Assembly (NCBI GenBank): GCA_964017235.1
Contig: OZ024928.1
Coordinates: forward strand, 84,625,566-84,689,565
Length of the DNA: 64,000 nt
Source of the DNA: Sabellastarte sp. h YS-2021
Taxonomy: Eukaryota; Annelida; Polychaeta; Sabellida; Sabellidae
Direction: 5' to 3'
Part shown: piece by piece, positions 21,980 to 33,897 of the stretch
Position numbering within the stretch: the stretch's first letter is position 1
Layout: every line of letters begins with the position of its first letter
Notes under the pieces: generated by a model
Told to the model about the DNA's origin: nothing
Database searches by the model: none
What the model saw: the letters and a program-made list of their open reading frames with translations, nothing else
Made by a program: the position numbers and the translations under genes

Positions 21980-22380
21980 TAACTTGAATCAAAGATTCAA
22001 CTAATAAGGGAGATATAAGCACTTTTCATGACTGAAAAGAAACGTTCCTGGTGGCCATCTTGTTTTTAAAAGTGAGGCACAAAAATATTTCCATTCAAGA
22101 TTTTGTAATGATTAACATATCCTGCGAATTTGAGATCTCTACCTATAACACCATTTGTTCTAGAGCACTAGAGGGCCAACAAAACTCCTTGCTGTAAGTC
22201 GAAAAACATCCCTGTTTTTTCAAAATGAGGCCAAAAATATTTCCAGGTAAGATTTTATGGTTATGAATATATCCTGCAAATTTAAGAAGTCTAACTATAA
22301 TATCCTGGCCTCTAGAGGGGTAAAAAGATTCTCTACACACTGTGGCGGCGGCGTACTCATGCGTAATCTGTCGTATCCAC
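21980..22380 (+). repeat. Family C right-end fragment
   Basis: Matches 37500-37880 and 41270-41655: GGGAGATATAAGCACTTTTCATGACTG, the GGTGGCCATCTTG block twice, CTCTAGAGGGGTAA, and a GGCGGCGG tract before GTATCCACC (22371-22379). The palindrome is cut in half, so the copy is truncated at its tip. Confidence 0.82.
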
Positions 22381-22760
22381 CAATAGTATTCACATTTCGA
22401 AGCCCTCTTGGACTAATAATAAGGGACATGTAAATACTTTTTTAAATGACGACCCCATTTGCACGTTGTGCAAATTTGATAAAGCTAGTGTAAAAATTTT
22501 AACTTTTAGAACATGTTAATGATTTTCAAACAATCGGCTATGGCAACCTTTTGTTTTTCAAAATGGGGCCAAAATTTGGTGGCAAATTTGATGGGATTTT
22601 TAGATTTACAGGCCTTGGTTTCCTATTACCTCTCAGTAAATTCCAACGCTCTAATTACAATATAATAAAAGAGACATTGACCAATAAGTGAAAATCTGAC
22701 TCATTTAGGTTCAGAGAACTGACCCTACAAGAATGGGCAAAAGCCAAATTACTAGGTCTG
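22381..22760 (+). repeat. Fragment related to family B interior
   Basis: Similar to 12340-12640 and 11745-11830, sharing the CTAATAATAAGGGA, GTTTTTCAAAATGGGGCC and GGTTTCCTATTACCTC blocks. No ends are visible. Confidence 0.65.
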
Positions 22761-22816
22761 AGTAATCTTGAGAAATAATTCAATTAAGTTTGACAGGATT
22801 TTAGGCAATACTTTTG

Positions 22817-24445
22817 TAGAAAATAGCATCAGAGATGCCTGTACCCCACAGCCTCGGGAAATAGTTTTCAACACCATGAAATATAGAAATAGTGAAACAG
22901 TACAAAGATCAGGATACTTTCAGAGTTATATAAAGGTCCAAATAATAAATATTTAAGTAGAGAAAATAATGTCGAAGAGAAAGAAAATGTGTGTAAAGAT
23001 AAAGAAGTAAAACAAGAGAATTCAACAGCAAGATGACAGCATTAATCAGTAAACTAAAAATAAAGAAGCTGTAAAATTTATTAATTGGAGAATAGCTGTC
23101 AATGAAAATTTAATAGCACAATTATGTAAAAGTAAAGTACATATAATAATAAGTTGCAGTAATCCATATGTCTTTGTCATAAGAGAAACATGTCTCAAAT
23201 ACGACAGGTGAACAAACTTTGGCAGAGCTAAAGTTAAAGGTCACACCATGATGCACACCTACATCTCGTAAACCAATGTTCCTACCAAGTGTCAAACTTC
23301 TACACCTTACATAATCCAAGAAATAGCCTGGACAAAACTTTGAAACTCATGGTCACTACAACAAGGTCATAGGTCAAATCAAGATCACACCATGATTTGC
23401 ATACCTATAACCCCTAAGCAATGTCCCTACCAACTATCAACTTCCTCCCCCTTATGGTTGCCAAGATATAGCCCGGACAACACATTATACAGCAAGGTCA
23501 CTACAACAAGGTCAAATCAAGGTCACACCATGATATTGCATACCTGCAATCCCCAACCAATGTTACTACCGCGTTACTACAACTTCCTACACATTATGGT
23601 TTCTGACATATAGCCCAGACAATATTATATAGGTTAAGGTCACTACAACAAGGTCAAAGGTCAAATCAAGGTCACACCATGATGTTGCACACCTACAACC
23701 CCTAATGAATGTCCCTATCAAGTATCAACTTCTTACACCTTACAGTTTCCGAAATATATTCCAGACAAGATTTTATAGGTTAAGGTCACTATGACAAGGT
23801 CAAAGGTCAAATCAAGGTCACACCATGACATTGCACAACCCCCAATCAATGTCCCTACCACGTATCAACTTGCTAAATGTTACGGTTTCCGAGATACAGC
23901 CCGGACAAGATTCAATAGGTCAAGGTCACTATGGCAAGGTCAAAGGTCAAATCAAGGTCACACCATGACATTGCACAACCCCCAACCAATGTCCCTACCA
24001 AGTATCAACTTCCTACACCTCAGGGTTTCCAAGATATAGCCCTGACAGGATTTTATAGGTCAAGGTCACTACGACAATGTTAAAGGTCAAATCAGGGTCA
24101 CACTATGACGTTACACACCTACACCCCCTAACCAATGTCCCTACCAAGTATCAACTTCCTACTACACCTTATGGTTTCTGACATAGCCCGGACAAGAAAT
24201 TATATGACAAGGTCAAAGGTCAAATCTAGGTCGCACCATGATGTTGCACACCCACAACCAATGTCCCTACCAAGTATCAACTTTCTTAACCTTACGGTTT
24301 CCGGAATATAGCCTGGACAAGATTTTATAGGTCAAGGTCACTAAGGCAAGGTCAAAGGTCAAATCAAGGTAACACCATTACTTTGCAGCAAGTATCAACT
24401 TCCTACACCTAAAGGTTTCTGAGATACAACCCGGACAAACTTTGA
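22817..24445 (+). mobile_element. Family A copy A3 (right end lost)
   Basis: Left end intact: hairpin GCATC-aga-GATGC (22826-22838) then TACCCCACAGCC (22842-22853). The body is followed by about eight 143-bp monomers (23230-24440) with repeated AGGTCAAAGGTCA cores. The copy stops in ACCCGGACAAACTTTG, just before the GC-rich tract and palindrome seen in A2 and A4. Confidence 0.87.
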
Positions 24446-25850
24446 TGTTATTTTTGTGATACCACACCATGGTTTCCTATTACCTCCCACTACATTCCAC
24501 AGTTTTAAATTCAAAAATAAAAGATGTTGGACATTTTACAAATCCTCAATGTGAGTAGATATACATAATAAGTGCACAAAAGGGTCAATTTCAGCACGTT
24601 TTTAACAAACAATAATCAGCTCTCAATTGGTCAATTATGGCCTAATTGATCTGAAATTTGCCTGGCACCTAGATTTTGATGTGAAGCTGGATATTAGAAA
24701 CAACACAACAATTAGGAACATTCATATCAAACAAATTGGAACATTCAAGACTTTTTAGGAAAATCAATGAGTAGTGTTGGCTAATGGTTATTTCACTGTC
24801 ATCATCTAAAATGTCAAAATTAAATTCAAATGCTTAAAAACACACAAGAAAATTTTTTTGTATTCAGTGAAAAAGTGACAAAGTGAATCTTCACAATATA
24901 TTATATTCAACTCTTACTGCATTGAAAATTCCATGTAAAACTTCATGCAATGTAAAATTACAAATTTATTGCAGTTTTTTTTTCAATTTCAATAACCAGT
25001 GACTTAAAATCTACACAAAAGAATATTTGTAAAAATTTACATTTTGCTTTTGAAAACAAGATCTGTGGATGCATCTATGGAACAATCCTGTGGAACTACC
25101 ACATCTTACAATGACCTTACTTGATGAGAGGCAAATACTCTTCATAAGCAACACCATCTATTGATAAAAATACAATAGAGGAAAACAATATGTTAAATCT
25201 ATCCCAAAAATATAGTTGTAGTTACAGTTTAATATATTGCATATTTTTGTTTTGAAAAAAAATTCAGCGTGCCTCCTGAGTACTATATCAAGTTGATATT
25301 TTCAGTAAACAGCTTGAACAAATTGCTTTTGAAAAATAGCAAAAACAAATAGGCAAAAATGCATAATAGAAATCAATTTTTTTAGAAAAACAAATATTTT
25401 TATTCTGTTCTGGGACTCCAAAAATGCTGAAAACACTAATCACTTGTACAGTTGTACTTTCGAGAATTTTTGGATTTTAGAAAAATTTATCTTAAAAGAA
25501 AATTCTTAAATGGCTACTAAACAGATGTTTTTAATATACCAGAAGTATGCCAAGTTTATCCTATAATACTTGACTCTTCTGACATGTAAAAAAATTATCT
25601 TGATATTACTTGTCTAATTGATTTTGAGTTAATCACATGGAGTAACTCTTTTGCATTAACGCCAAGTTACCTTTGAGAGGCCAAGGAAACCAAGGATAAT
25701 AAAGGCGAAAAATGTTGACTAGATTTTAACCCTTTTCCTGAAATACTGGCGGTAGCTGTCTGATTGGTCAAGTGAGAGTTCCACCAGTCCCAACATCACA
25801 GTTTTGTTGGATTAGACTGCAACTTTGAGAAAACAGATTTTTGGACTACC
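24446..25850. other. Unassigned AT-rich DNA with one exon-like motif
   Basis: No supported gene. On the minus strand at 25117-25157 there is a pyrimidine-rich tract, a CAATAG acceptor, thirteen open codons and a stop, then possible 3' UTR with AATAAA near 24966; see findings. A scrap resembling the family B interior lies at 24465-24540. Confidence 0.4.
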
Positions 25851-27690
25851 CTGAGCTAAGTGAGCCTGGGATGTGCCTTGCTCTGAGTGTAATCTTTTGT
25901 TTCTGGGCCCATGTTAAATGTTTCCACATGAAAGTGCACCCTTCTGCTGAATAAGTCCCACCCTGCCTGTTATGGGCTACGACTGTGGTTCTGTCTTATC
26001 TCTGCCTTTAACACCCTTCAGTTCTAGAAGATTTATGTGTAACTGCTTTTTTTTGTGCTGAAACCATAAAACACCTCTGGAGTCTTGATTCAAGTGAGTG
26101 CCCCAAACAGCATTTGTGGCACCAGTAAAGATTAATATGTTTTCTTTTTGGGGTGTTTTGTGGGTATAACCACCATTACCTATGTTGTTTTATCTTCTGA
26201 GTTCAGGCGATGGGAGAATTCAAAGGTATTGGGTAATTCCAGTGAATCTGGATATGCCATTGAAAAGGTCTCTTGTATTCTGTGCACCTTGACCATCTTC
26301 TCTGTGGACACTAGTAACCCAATGGTGGACATAACAGTCCTTGCACTTCTAACAGACTTCTTGGAGATATTGTGAAAAGTCTCCTGAAGTTTTATCCATT
26401 TGGTTTGCTAGGGTCTGACAAGAACCAGATCTCCTAAGAAGTAGTATCCTATGAAGTCACAGTGGGAGTGAGTTTTGATCTGACTGTTGGGGAATTGGGA
26501 GATCTAAATAAGAGTCTGTCAGATCTGGGGAACTTCCTGTCAGTTGCTGGGGGTGCTGATTGCCAGAGCATTTGCCACGACCCTTGTGACCACCCCTTTT
26601 GGAGTTGGAGCCCCCAAAACCACCCCACTGCTGGTATAAAATGGTTGTGGACCAAGTACTGCGAAGCTGTTACTTGTACTTGGTAGTATCCTCCTTGGAG
26701 GTTAGGTTACCTACCTCTGCTACAAAACTACCCCTACCCCTCCTTTACGGTTTTAGGGTGCTGATGGAAACAAGTTCCCCTGTTGGTTCCCAGTTTTCAT
26801 CCCCAAGCCACTGAAATTCATATTCTTGTATAATAGAACATACCAATAGGTCTGGACCTGAGATGGGAGCTACTCTTAAGGTACATAAGGAGATAGGCAT
26901 CCAGACTAATATATGCATTTCTAAGCTGTGCATTGGTGCAAGAGAACCACGTTGGTCAACATGTGGATAAATTTCTCGAATAAGTGCTGGTAAGTACTGC
27001 TATGCTTTTGCTGATGGCCAGCATAAAATGCATCTTGGGGTGTCTTCCACCATGCTATTTAGGATAAGTTGAAAGTAACAGTCTCTAGCCCCTGGATCTG
27101 TGGCTACACATTCAAAATTCCTCTCCCTCTCATCCCTGGACACTCAAAGATTGTTGAGAGTGGATTCACTCATGGTGGAGAGGGTGGAAAGAAAATTGGA
27201 AGTTGCAATGCACTTCCCTGGCTTTGCTATGTTAGAGAATGTCTGACTTTGACAAAAAAATTTTGGTTTTCTGGTTCAGTATCCTCTGCCTGTAAAGAGG
27301 AGGAATAGGTCCATTCTAGAGGTCCTTTCTGCACCATAGTCTCCGTTCTTGAGTCTTTGGAGGGGAGACAAAGATTGAGGCTGAGGCCTTCATGGTGGAG
27401 GTCTAAATGGACGCCGAGACTTCAATCTCTTTAAGACCCTTTTAAGTTGGGGAACCATTTGGGATCCACACCTGGCCATAGGTTCAGGTACTGGACCTTG
27501 AGGTGTCGACATAGTATGCTGTTTTTTGTGCCTCTTGAGCCATAAAAGATGCTTGAGAGGCTGGAACAACAGCAGGAGTAGATGAGTCAGGGTGGAGAGC
27601 CCTTGAAACATTTGTTCCATGGAAAACTAGGTTGGGGCAACTCAGCACCAACATATCTCCAGAGATGTCATCACTTGCACCACAGGTTTT
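25850..27690 (-). pseudogene. Decayed second DIRS element (RNase H/RT region, probable gag remains)
   Basis: 25900-26455 aligns by eye with the first DIRS at 2370-3050 on the same strand. Examples are TTCTAGAAGATTTATGTGTAAC against TTCTAGGACATTTATGTGTAGC, the AAGTGAGTGCCCCAA block, and GTCTCCTGAAGTTTTATCCATTTG against AATCCTGAAGTTTGAGCCAT. Stops and indels break every frame. The section matching DIRS 3050-3790 seems deleted. 26460-27690 reads on the minus strand as a Gly/Arg-rich then low-complexity sequence, as a gag tail would, but direct similarity is not clear there. Confidence 0.7.
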
Positions 27691-27797
27691 GATTGGGTAT
27701 TTTGCAATGGAACACATCCTTTGTACGCCATAAATATGAGGAAAACATGATCACCCACTATTATATGAAATTCAGCTATTCATTCAACAATGTATTT

Positions 27798-28612
27798 ATT
27801 TTCTTCAACATGAGTGCTGCTTCAAAATCAAATAGCCAGACCATCTTTGTTGATGCTTCATCCAAAATTGACATCAATATTACCTCTCCATCTGGTTGTG
27901 ATACACCAATCCCTACCTCATACAGACTGTCAGATGAGACTTTAGCCAACCTCATGGAAGCCAGCATGAGACTGGAAAACCTGCCCAACCAACCCAGAAA
28001 AAGGAAGAGAAGTACTTCCCCTGGAGCCTCTAGCAGCAAAAGAGCTACTGAGCAAAACCATTACCCAGCTGAAGCTAAGCCCATTTACCTCATGCTCAAA
28101 ACCCTGTACAGGAAGAAACTCTCCTTCTGGCTTCTAACATCAAAACTATCGAGTCCAGACTGGGAAGTAACAAATTTCCTACCTCAGTGGACTTCAGCTT
28201 TAACACTAATAACACCAGGGATCTAAAACTGAGAAAATCATGGGAAACAATAATTCTGAAATGCAAGCAAAATGTAACAAAGGTCTTAATTGAAGACATG
28301 CACTCCAAGTATGGCCAGATTAAAGGCCAAATTGATAAAGAAAAGTCCAAACTACTGATCTCTTTAAATAAGGATCAATTAGCTGAAATCAAACATCACC
28401 TATTGGACAAGTTTAAACAAATGGCCCCTATTGGCCTACAGAAAAAAATAAAGACAATTTAAACCCAAAGTCAACCAACAGGATAGAAACCCAAGACAAC
28501 CACTCAAAAGAAGTCCACCCACCACGAGGAAAAAACAGAACCAAAGGAGACGCACCAACAACGACAAACTCAGCTCCCTCAGCAACAGTCTCAGGGACTT
28601 TTTGAACTAAAG
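27798..28612 (+). pseudogene. Unrecognised protein-coding relic with one frameshift
   Basis: Coding-like sequence: an ATG at 27810 opens a frame with a Ser/Thr-rich start and a basic patch (RKRKRS near 28000). A frameshift near 28110-28160 follows, then a helical Lys/Glu-rich segment (28187-28462) and a basic Arg/Pro/Gln tail ending in a stop near 28607. Codon-scale order over 800 bp in such AT-rich DNA suggests a former ORF. A retrotransposon ORF1 (coiled-coil plus basic tail) is my best guess, possibly of the Penelope-like class found at 34.8 kb, but I cannot match a family. Confidence 0.4.
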
Positions 28613-28639
28613 TGGACACTTAAAAACCCTTTATCTATA

Positions 28640-29958
28640 AAAAAACAAGACCACTGCCGCGGAGTTATCTCCCGCCGAGTATTAAAGGGGAAGAAATGGC
28701 ATTTCCGAGATATTCACATTTTTCTTTTTCTGCTAAAATCCAAGATGGCCGCCAAAAGTGGTGAAAAATGAAAGTTTTCTCCTAGGTACAGGATACTCCT
28801 GTACTTCCCTACGGATGAAAAATTTGCTTGAAATCGCTCTATCTCTTACCTTTTTCTAGATATTTTCAATGTTTTATTTTCCGCTAAAATCCAAGATGGC
28901 CGCCAAAAGTGGTGTAAATAGAAATTTTTTCCCTAGGCACAGGATACTCCTGTATTACTCTGCAGGTCAAAAATTCGCTTGAAATCGCTCCATCTCTTAA
29001 CGTTTCCGAGATATTTTCAATGTTTTATTTTCCACTAAAATCCAAGATGACTGTCAAAAGTGGTGAAAAATTGAAATTTTTCCCCTTTGCATTGGATACT
29101 CTTATACTACCTTGTGGGTCAAAAACTTGCTCGAAATCGCTCTACCTCTTACAGTTTTCACTTATTCATTTCCCGCTAAAATCCAAGATGGCTGCCAAAA
29201 GTGGCGAAAATTTTTTCCCCTAGGCACAGGACACTCTTGTACTACCCTGTGGGTCAAAAATTTGCTCGAAATCGGTCTATCTCTTACGGTTTTCAAGATA
29301 TTCACACTTTTTCATTTTCCGCTAAAATCCAAGATGGCCACCAAAAGTGAAATTTTTCCCCCAGGCACAGGACACTCCTGTACTACCGTGTGGGTCAAAA
29401 ATTTGCTCGAAATCACTCTATCGCTTACGGTTTGCGAGATATTTGTGATTTTTCACATTTTCACTAAAACTAGGAATAAAGTAGCCATTACTCACTTGTA
29501 CATTGAGCAACAGTTGTGAAACTTAAATGTGTTACAGTTCACCAAAAAGTAGATGAACAACATATTTGAGAGAAATTGTGTTGCTGCAATACTTTTGAAG
29601 ATATAAGCCATTTACTCATTATGGTTACTATTAAAAATCGACAAAGTAGCTATTACTCACTTAGCTATGGAGATACACTTCCAAACTACTGACCATGTTG
29701 TAGCTGTGGAGAAAATAGCTGAACAACATATTGGAACAAAATACTCTAAACGCAATAGTTTGAGAGTTATAAGTCATATAATTATATTAGGTAAAAGTGC
29801 TATTACTCACTCAAAAGTAGGCCAAAGTTCACCAAACCCCAAAAATATTGAACAGCGTAAAAAATTCATTAGGACAAGTAATTTTCAAAAAATGTCTAAC
29901 TGTAGTAGTTTCAGAGAAAGCTGCGTGACACACGCACGCACGCGTGCACACATGCAAA
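28640..29958 (+). repeat. Family B copy B2 with five 145-bp monomers
   Basis: The left end matches B1: AAAACAAGACCACTGCC, a CCGCGG mini-palindrome where B1 has CCAC-A-GTGG, then TTATCTCCCGCC (28665-28676). Monomers begin with GCTAAAATCCAAGATGGCC at about 28732, 28883, 29034, 29173 and 29318. The tail (29925-29955) has the ACACACGCACGCACGCG segment that precedes the right palindrome in B1, but the palindrome itself is missing. The 135-codon open frame at 29112-29519 lies across monomers and is not a gene. Confidence 0.8.
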
Positions 29959-30364
29959 CTAGTGTTAGGAATCGGTCTGAAAAATCAGAATCGATTAATC
30001 GGTAATTCTTAGCGATCGATTATCGATTATAATCGTTTTTCTGCTTGTTTGTAAAAAAAAAGGAAAATTCTTTACTTTTTGCCATAAACCACAAATTAGT
30101 AGATTCGGTTATAGTGGGTTTCAGTGGGGGTGGGGTATGTAGGAAACCAGTAAATTGAAAGACTCAGCAAGTATGTTTATGAGCAATAATAATCTATGAT
30201 GCTAACCTTAACAGCTACATATATTTATTTGTGTCTTTTCAGCTCCTAAGATCATTTATGGTATAAAAATGTTAACCACCATATTACCAACCAATCAACT
30301 GAAAAATAATCATTATTTCAACCAGTTTAGTTCAACATCCCTGTGTACACCAGTTTTTATGTAT
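29959..30364. other. ATCGAT-rich sequence, possible hAT-type end
   Basis: 29960-30050 carries TAGTGTTAGGAATCGG and repeated ATCGATTA, mirrored at 34640-34726 by ATCGATT and the inverse CCACTAA. These may be the ends of an older element that now contains everything between. Nothing else is seen up to 30364. Confidence 0.35.
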
Positions 30365-30485
30365 AGGTTAATGGCCAAGTAAGTGTCCAATATTGGAAAA
30401 TAATAAACTGTTGACTCGGTCCCTGCGGGACCGAGTAAACAGTCCATTATTTTCCAATATTGGACACTTATGAGGCTATTAACCT
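30365..30485. repeat. 121-bp near-perfect palindrome
   Basis: Arms 30365-30423 and 30427-30485 match in inverse at 52 of 59 positions, with a three-base centre (TGC). The central 19 bases of each arm include ACTCGGTCCC/GGGACCGAGT. A related AAGTGTCCAATATTGG-type motif recurs inverted at about 30670-30702, so the palindrome may be one end of a longer element. Confidence 0.9.
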
Positions 30486-30768
30486 ATTTAAATTACACTT
30501 CTTCCTTAATTTATAATGTTATAGATATTGTTTAACATTATTACTTTTTATTTCTGTATTCCTGGTGTGTATTTTTTTGGTTTTATGATCATTTTAGTTG
30601 AAATAAATGTGAAAGGTTTTCTTTTAAAATGTACTAAAATGACTTCTATATATGGTCAAAATCACAAAGTGGCCAATAGTGAAAGATATTGGACACTTTT
30701 AACAAAAGAAAAACTCGCAGGTGTAATTTAAAATACATGACCACACTTTACTTCTTATAATTTGTGGG

Positions 30769-30974
30769 CACTCTCGCCTCCCACCTCTGCGGCCGGGGTT
30801 CGATCCCCGTCATTGCCGTAAGTGGGAAAGCTGGTAGTTGCTTGCCGTTGGTCGGCAGTTTACAGTACAGAACCCTAGCGAACTATATGTACTGGTTTCC
30901 TCTGCCCTTCCAACTACCCGTCGTGATATGACCTGTACAGTGTTGAAAGCGACGTAAAACCCCAAATAAATAAA
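30769..30974 (+). mobile_element. tRNA-derived SINE, 5' truncated
   Basis: 206 bp bracketed by a perfect 13-bp target-site duplication TATAATTTGTGGG (30756-30768 and 30975-30987). A canonical Pol III B box, GGTTCGATCC, is at 30797-30806. The sequence starts at the tRNA anticodon-arm region, so the A box is lost. The 3' tail GCGACGTAAAACCCC followed by AAATAAATAAAT is the kind shared by mollusc SINEs and their partner LINEs. It is not a functional tRNA gene because the 5' half is missing. Confidence 0.92.
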
Positions 30975-30987
30975 TATAATTTGTGGG

Positions 30988-31875
30988 GTTAACTTTACCT
31001 CAGACTGCAAATATCTAAGTTACAAGAGAGCTTTATAAATTATGTTAGCTTCAAAGTTAGCCTGGCTTTCCAGGCTGTCTGAATCATAATGCAAATGTGA
31101 AATATTTTCACCATAATGCACACTGTATCAGAGGCCTTTCTCCTGGGAGTCTCTTCAGCTAGCTAAGCTAAATAAATATATGAGAAAATGATGAAAAATA
31201 CATATTGAGCAATTAAACAGTTGTGTCCATACTATACATATAAATGCCTGTGACAAGGCTACTTCAAAGTCCCCTGTACTCTTTCTTTTTCTTGCTCCAT
31301 GTGTGAATCATTTGGCTGTAAAGTAAGTGCCAATTATTCTAAAAAATTTCTCTCACCCCCCAAAAATATTTCATGAATATCCTTTTTTTCAACAGGTCTA
31401 CATGATCTATTCAATTCATATAATTATAGTCTGTTAAATGAGGCACAATTCAATGCATGATGAAATAGTAAACTTTTGATTTCTATAATTTAACAATATT
31501 TGTCAAAAACATTCATGGCAAATTGGTGAAGTGTTACAGTAAATACAGTGTGGTCTATTGACCCTTTGACCCTTTCTACGTCAATGTTACCTGTCATCAT
31601 TTGGACAGCAAAACATCACGCTTGAACGCATATGTCTGTGTAAAACAGACTGGATATATGGGAAGAGATACCTTATTTTAAAAATGAATTATAAAATAAA
31701 TATGCATCTTATTGACTTTAAAATTGCACACATAAATGTACAAGCACTAGTCTATCTGGTACTGTTTCAAAAATAACATTAGGATGCAGAATTGTTGAGG
31801 TATAGAGTATTAAACTTGTAGTAAAATGCAAAATATCCATTTTTCTGTAATGCGTGTCCTAAGTACAGGCAAATA
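30988..31875. other. Unassigned AT-rich DNA
   Basis: No supported feature. A short hairpin AGCCTGG-cttt-CCAGGCT lies at 31059-31076. Confidence 0.5.
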
Positions 31876-33897
31876 AAAAAATAGCATCACAGATGCCCGT
31901 ACCCCACAGCCTAGGGAAATATTTTCAACACCATGAGATACAGAAGCACTGTACCAGTACAAAGTTCAGGATACTTTCAGAGCACTGTCAGTTATATAAA
32001 GTTCCAAAAAATGTTTAAATGCAGAAAATAATGTTTAAAAGAAAGATAATGCATGTAAAGATGAAGTATTAAAACAAGTCAATTCAATACCAAGATGACA
32101 GCATTAATCAGTAAACTAAAATTCAATATTCTTTATCTACATCTGCATGGCCGAATTATGGTTTAGATGTTTTGAATATTACCATGCATACAGAAGTGGT
32201 AATACATTTAATGAACGCTTATGTGTGGTGTTAGAGCAAAATCTGTGGCTCACTTGATGAAATTCTATCTCTTACAATGGGAAGTTATGAAAGTAAAATT
32301 CTTAATAAATTCTAATATGAATTAACAGTGCTTAATCTGCATCAAAAGACAGACCCAAAGGTGCAACAAGATTTTAAAGGTCAAGGTCACTACGACAAGG
32401 TCAAAGGTCAAATTAAGGTCACACCATGCTAATACACACCTATGGCCCCTGACCAATGTCCCTACCAAGTATCAACTTCCTACACCTTACGGTTTCCGAG
32501 ATATAGCCCGGACAAGATTTTATAGGTCAAGGTCACTACAGCAAGGTCAAATCAAGGTCAGATCATGACGTTGCACAACTACACCCCCTAACCAATGTCT
32601 CTACTAAGTATCAACTTCCTACACCTTACAGTTTCTGAGATATAGCCTGGACAAGATTTTATAGGTCAAGGTCACTACAGCAAGGTCAAAGGTCAAATCC
32701 TGATCAGACCATGACATTTCACACCTACACCCTCTAACCAATGTCCCTGCCAAATATCAACTTCCTACACCTTACAGTTTCCGAGATATAGTCCGGACAA
32801 GATTTTATAGGTCAAGGTCACTACGGCAAGGTCAAATCAAGGTCATACCATGACGTTGCACACCTACACCTCCTAACCAATGTCCCTACTCAGTATCAAC
32901 TTCCTACACCTTACGGTTTCTGAGATATAGCCCGGACAAGATTTATAGGTCAAGGTCACTACGGCAAGGTCAAAGGTCAAATCAAGGTCACACCATGACG
33001 TTGCACAACTACACCCCCTAACCAATATCCCTACCAAGTATCAACTTCCTACACCTTACAGTTTCCGAGATATAGCCCGGACAAGATTTTATAGGTCAAG
33101 GTCACTACGGAAAGGTCAAAGGTCAAATCAAGGTCACACCATGACGTTGCACAACTACACCCCCTAACCAATGTCCCTACCAAGTATCAACTTCCTACAC
33201 CTTACGGTTTCCGAGATACAGCCCGGACAAGATTTTCAAACTCAAGGTCACTACGACAAGGTCAAATCAAGGTCAGACCATGACGTTGCACAACTACACC
33301 CCCTAACCAATGTCCCTACCAAATATCCACTTCCTACACCTTACAGTTTCTGAGATATAGCCCGGACAAGATTTTATAGGTCAACGTCACTACGGCAAGG
33401 TCAAAGGTCAAATCAAGGTCACTCCATGACGTTGCACACCTACACCCCCTAACCAATATCCCTACCAAGTATCAACTTCCTACACCTTACAGTTTCCGAG
33501 ATATAGCCCGGACAAGATTTTATAGGTCAAGGTCACTACGGAAAGGTCAAAGGTCAAATCAAGGTCACACCATGACGTTGCACAACTACACCCCCTAACC
33601 AATGTCCCTACCAAGTATCAACTTCCTACACCTTACGGTTTCCGAGATATAGCCCGGACAAGATTTTCAAACTCAAGGTGACTACGGCAAGGTCAAAGGT
33701 CAAATCAAGGTCAGACCATGACGTTGCACACCTACACCCCCTAACCAATGTCCCTACCAAGTATCAACTTCCTACAACTTACGGTTTCTGAGATACAGCC
33801 CGGACAAACTTTTTCCCGCAGCCCGCCCGCCCGCCCATCCGGACACCATGGGTGAAAACAATACCCCGACAGCCCTTAAGGGCTGTGGGGTAAAAAT
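31876..33897 (+). mobile_element. Family A copy A4, full length
   Basis: The best family A copy, about 2.0 kb. Left: hairpin GCATC-aca-GATGC (31884-31896) and TACCCCACAGCC (31900-31911). Middle: about 450 bp of unique body, then about ten 143-bp monomers (32360-33790). Right: GC-rich CCCGCCCGCCCGCCC tract and a palindrome at 33863-33891 with central CCCTTAAGGG. Its outer arm GGCTGTGGGGTA (33881-33892) is the exact 12/12 inverse of the left motif. It has no coding capacity. The 60-codon frames in the array are accidental. Confidence 0.88.

Noticed and set aside
29112-29519. 135-codon plus-strand open frame
   Set aside because: It spans three B2 monomers and its translation is internally repeated. 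No protein family fits.
30769-30850. tRNA gene
   Set aside because: Only the B box and 3' half are present and the region has a SINE tail and a target-site duplication, so it is a SINE.
31270-31350. Possible terminal exon on the minus strand after TTTACAG
   Set aside because: An acceptor-like site is followed by about 18 open codons, but an equally long frame exists in another register and no family is recognised.
21373-33353. Open frames of 60-82 codons rich in Pro/Leu/Ser in the family A arrays
   Set aside because: They follow the 143-bp monomers exactly and stop at monomer indels, so they are repeat artefacts.
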